Assembly (NCBI GenBank): GCA_020847775.1
Contig: JADLBI010000006.1
Span: 1-7,438, forward strand
Length of the DNA stretch: 7,438 bases
Source of the DNA: Opitutaceae bacterium
GTDB lineage: Bacteria; Verrucomicrobiota; Verrucomicrobiia; Opitutales; Opitutaceae
Reading direction: 5' to 3'
Numbering within the stretch: the first letter of the stretch is position 1; each line of letters opens with the position of its first letter. The notes beneath the pieces were generated by a model, which had not been told where the DNA came from, searched no databases, and was given only the letters and a program-made list of their open reading frames with translations. Positions 6,002 through 7,438 of the stretch are shown here, piece by piece. Position numbers and translations under genes: made by a program.

Positions 6002-7315
6002 ATGGCCGATTTTCTCGATAATACTCAAAAAGCCGATCCCAACCGCTGCGAACGCGCGCTGCTCGTCGGCGTCAACACGCCCGACATGCGCGTCGGCGAA
6101 GCCCAGGAGCTCCTGACCGAACTCGTCGAGCTCGTGGAGAATCTCCGCATCGGCGTCGTGCACACCGAACTCGTCAACCTGCGCGAGCCCACCCCTGCCA
6201 CATTGCTCGGCAGCGGGCGCACCGACCAGATCATCACCCTCGCGAAACACCTCGACTGCGACCTCATCGTGATGGACGAGTCGCTCTCGCCCGCTCAGCA
6301 AAAGAACTGGGAAAAACTTTCCGGCATCGCCGTGATCGATCGCGAAGAGGTTATTCTCGATATCTTTGCCGACCGCGCCCAAACCCGCGAAGCTGTGCTG
6401 CAAATCGCGCTCGCGCGCATGGAGTATTCGCTGCCGCGCCTCGCCCGCGCCTGGACTCACCTCTCGCGCCAACGCGGCAAGGGCAAACTCGGTGGCGAAG
6501 GCGAAACCCAGCTCGAACAGGACCGCCGCCTCGTGCGCGACCGCATCACCCGCCTGCGCGCCGAGCTCGCCGTCGTGCAAAAGCAGCGCGGGGTGCAGCG
6601 GCGCAAACGCCTGCGCGTCCCCGTGCCCACCGCGTCGATCGTCGGCTACACCAACGCGGGCAAGTCCTCCCTCGTCAATGCGCTCACCGGCTCCGATGTG
6701 CTCGCCGAGGACAAACTCTTCGCCACGCTCGACCCGACCACGCGCCAATTGCTGCTCCGCGGCAACCAGAAGCTGCTCATCACCGACACCGTCGGCTTCA
6801 TCCGCCGCCTGCCCCACCGCCTCATCGAAGCGTTCAAAGCCACGCTCGAAGAGGCCATTGTGGCCGATTTCCTAATCCATGTGATCGACGTGACCAATCC
6901 CAACTTCGAGCACCACCACGCGACCACGCTCAGCGTGCTCGCCGAACTCGGCGCCACCGGCAAGCCGATGCTCACTGTCTTCAACAAGATTGACGCCGCC
7001 ACGCCCGCTGATGTGCAGCGCGCCAAGCAGCTCGTGCCAGACGCGATTTTCATCAGCGCGCACACGCGCGACGGCGTGCCCGCACTCGAAGAACGCTGCC
7101 TCGAACTCATGGCCGGCACCCAAGGCGCCGCCGAGCTGCTCGTCCCGCATCATCGCTACGACGTCATCGCCAAGCTCCACACCCTCGGCCACATCCAGGA
7201 GCAGGATCACCGCGACGACGGCATCTACGTGCGCGCCCGCATCCCGTTGGCCCAGACCGGCTTTTTCGAACCCGTCGCTCTCAAAGGCGAAACGCCCACT
7301 CACTCCGCGTCGTAA
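6002..7315 (+). CDS. hflX: GTPase HflX
   Basis: HflX is a conserved cytoplasmic GTPase of the Obg-HflX superfamily that binds the 50S ribosomal subunit and can split stalled or hibernating ribosomes, especially under stress. The 437-residue product is of usual length. Residues ~18-160 are the N-terminal HflX domain (ALLVGVN at 19-25, the LLGSGRTDQI segment at 68-77). The glycine-rich family signature follows at 164-176 (GGEGETQLEQDRR, where many members have GPGETQLE), then a helical, arginine-rich linker to ~205. The G domain has G1 GYTNAGKS (215-222), the switch I segment LFATLDPTTR (239-248), G3 DTVGF (262-266), G4 NKID (328-331) and G5 SAHT (352-355), all intact. A short C-terminal domain ends at 437. 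An in-frame TGA at 5960 and no other ATG, GTG or TTG after it fix the start at 6002, which has no Shine-Dalgarno site. Third positions are strongly C/G. It stands alone, divergent from the left cluster, without the hfq neighbour seen in Proteobacteria. Confidence 0.97.
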   Translation: MADFLDNTQKADPNRCERALLVGVNTPDMRVGEAQELLTELVELVENLRIGVVHTELVNLREPTPATLLGSGRTDQIITLAKHLDCDLIVMDESLSPAQQKNWEKLSGIAVIDREEVILDIFADRAQTREAVLQIALARMEYSLPRLARAWTHLSRQRGKGKLGGEGETQLEQDRRLVRDRITRLRAELAVVQKQRGVQRRKRLRVPVPTASIVGYTNAGKSSLVNALTGSDVLAEDKLFATLDPTTRQLLLRGNQKLLITDTVGFIRRLPHRLIEAFKATLEEAIVADFLIHVIDVTNPNFEHHHATTLSVLAELGATGKPMLTVFNKIDAATPADVQRAKQLVPDAIFISAHTRDGVPALEERCLELMAGTQGAAELLVPHHRYDVIAKLHTLGHIQEQDHRDDGIYVRARIPLAQTGFFEPVALKGETPTHSAS

Positions 7316-7438
7316 ATCTGCACGCGCGACCAGAGCGGCTTGCCGACCGCGACGAACGCGGTGTGCAGCGGATGCACTTGGTAGGCGTTGTGCGCCGCGA
7401 GATCGGCAAACATGCAGGTGAGCGCGTAGTCGTAACTA
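7300..7438 (-). CDS. Dabb-family (stress-responsive A/B barrel) protein, C-terminal 45 residues
   Basis: A minus-strand frame enters from the right edge and stops at TGA 7302-7300; the 5' part is outside the window. The visible residues read SYDYALTCMFADLAAHNAYQ followed by VHPLHTAFVAVGKPLW and end SRVQIYDAE. The strand 'YDYAL', the helix 'ADLAAHNAYQ', the 'Y-x-x-H-P-x-H-x-x-F' motif and the short closing strand are the C-terminal half of a Dabb (dimeric alpha/beta barrel) domain, normally about 100 residues. Family members are small dimeric proteins with varied or unknown roles; a catalytic role cannot be judged from this fragment. The gene converges on hflX and the two coding regions overlap by 16 bp at their 3' ends. 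Confidence 0.85.
   Translation of the reverse strand, partial: SYDYALTCMFADLAAHNAYQVHPLHTAFVAVGKPLWSRVQIYDAE

Noticed and set aside
5858..6817. 319-residue open frame on the minus strand opposite hflX
   Set aside because: It lies antisense to a certain hflX; its A/G/E/D-rich composition is what the reverse of high-GC codons gives, and it has no recognisable domain.
6872..7303. 143-residue minus-strand frame opposite the hflX C-terminus
   Set aside because: Antisense shadow of hflX codon bias with no domain; the Dabb fragment, in another frame, explains the real minus-strand coding at 7300-7438.

Overview
The window is GC-rich bacterial chromosomal DNA, almost fully coding, with no RNA gene, CRISPR array, transposase or integrase. 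Several products carry Sec-type signal peptides and others have membrane anchors, which suits a Gram-negative-type envelope. Few starts have a good Shine-Dalgarno site. The mix of hflX, a Dabb protein, DUF3592 and Sel1 proteins, together with this base use, reminds me of Verrucomicrobiota (Opitutales-like). That placement is an impression from composition and gene content, not something the sequence proves.

Layout. Positions 1-5807 hold six genes, all on the minus strand. In order of transcription they are: a 922-residue secreted multi-domain protein (5807-3039); an 89-residue two-helix membrane protein (3034-2765); a 213-residue DUF3592 membrane protein (2768-2127); after 181 bp, a 280-residue secreted protein (1945-1103); a 156-residue secreted protein (1090-620); and after 61 bp, a membrane-anchored protein that runs off the left edge (558 to beyond 1). 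Gaps of 4 bp, -4 bp and 12 bp suggest two tightly linked sub-clusters, possibly one transcription unit. A 194-bp divergent intergenic region (5808-6001) with a 7-bp dyad separates this cluster from hflX (6002-7315, plus strand). The 3' end of a Dabb-domain gene (minus strand, 7300 to beyond 7438) converges on hflX and overlaps its stop end by 16 bp.

hflX is a normal housekeeping GTPase gene and Dabb is a small ligand-binding or dimeric-barrel fold. The left cluster is the unusual part. All six products are predicted to be exported or membrane-bound, none is a recognised enzyme, and two of them are related to each other. The whole 280-residue protein can be aligned in order with the C-terminal ~215 residues of the 922-residue protein (DVPRP, RA...DGR, PxFR, GxxGWK, DEL, LxRAL and VP...Y blocks). 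I read this as an undescribed secreted domain present both as a stand-alone protein and as the tail of an Asp-box/Sel1 fusion. The cluster may encode an envelope-associated assembly, but no biochemical function can be assigned from sequence alone.
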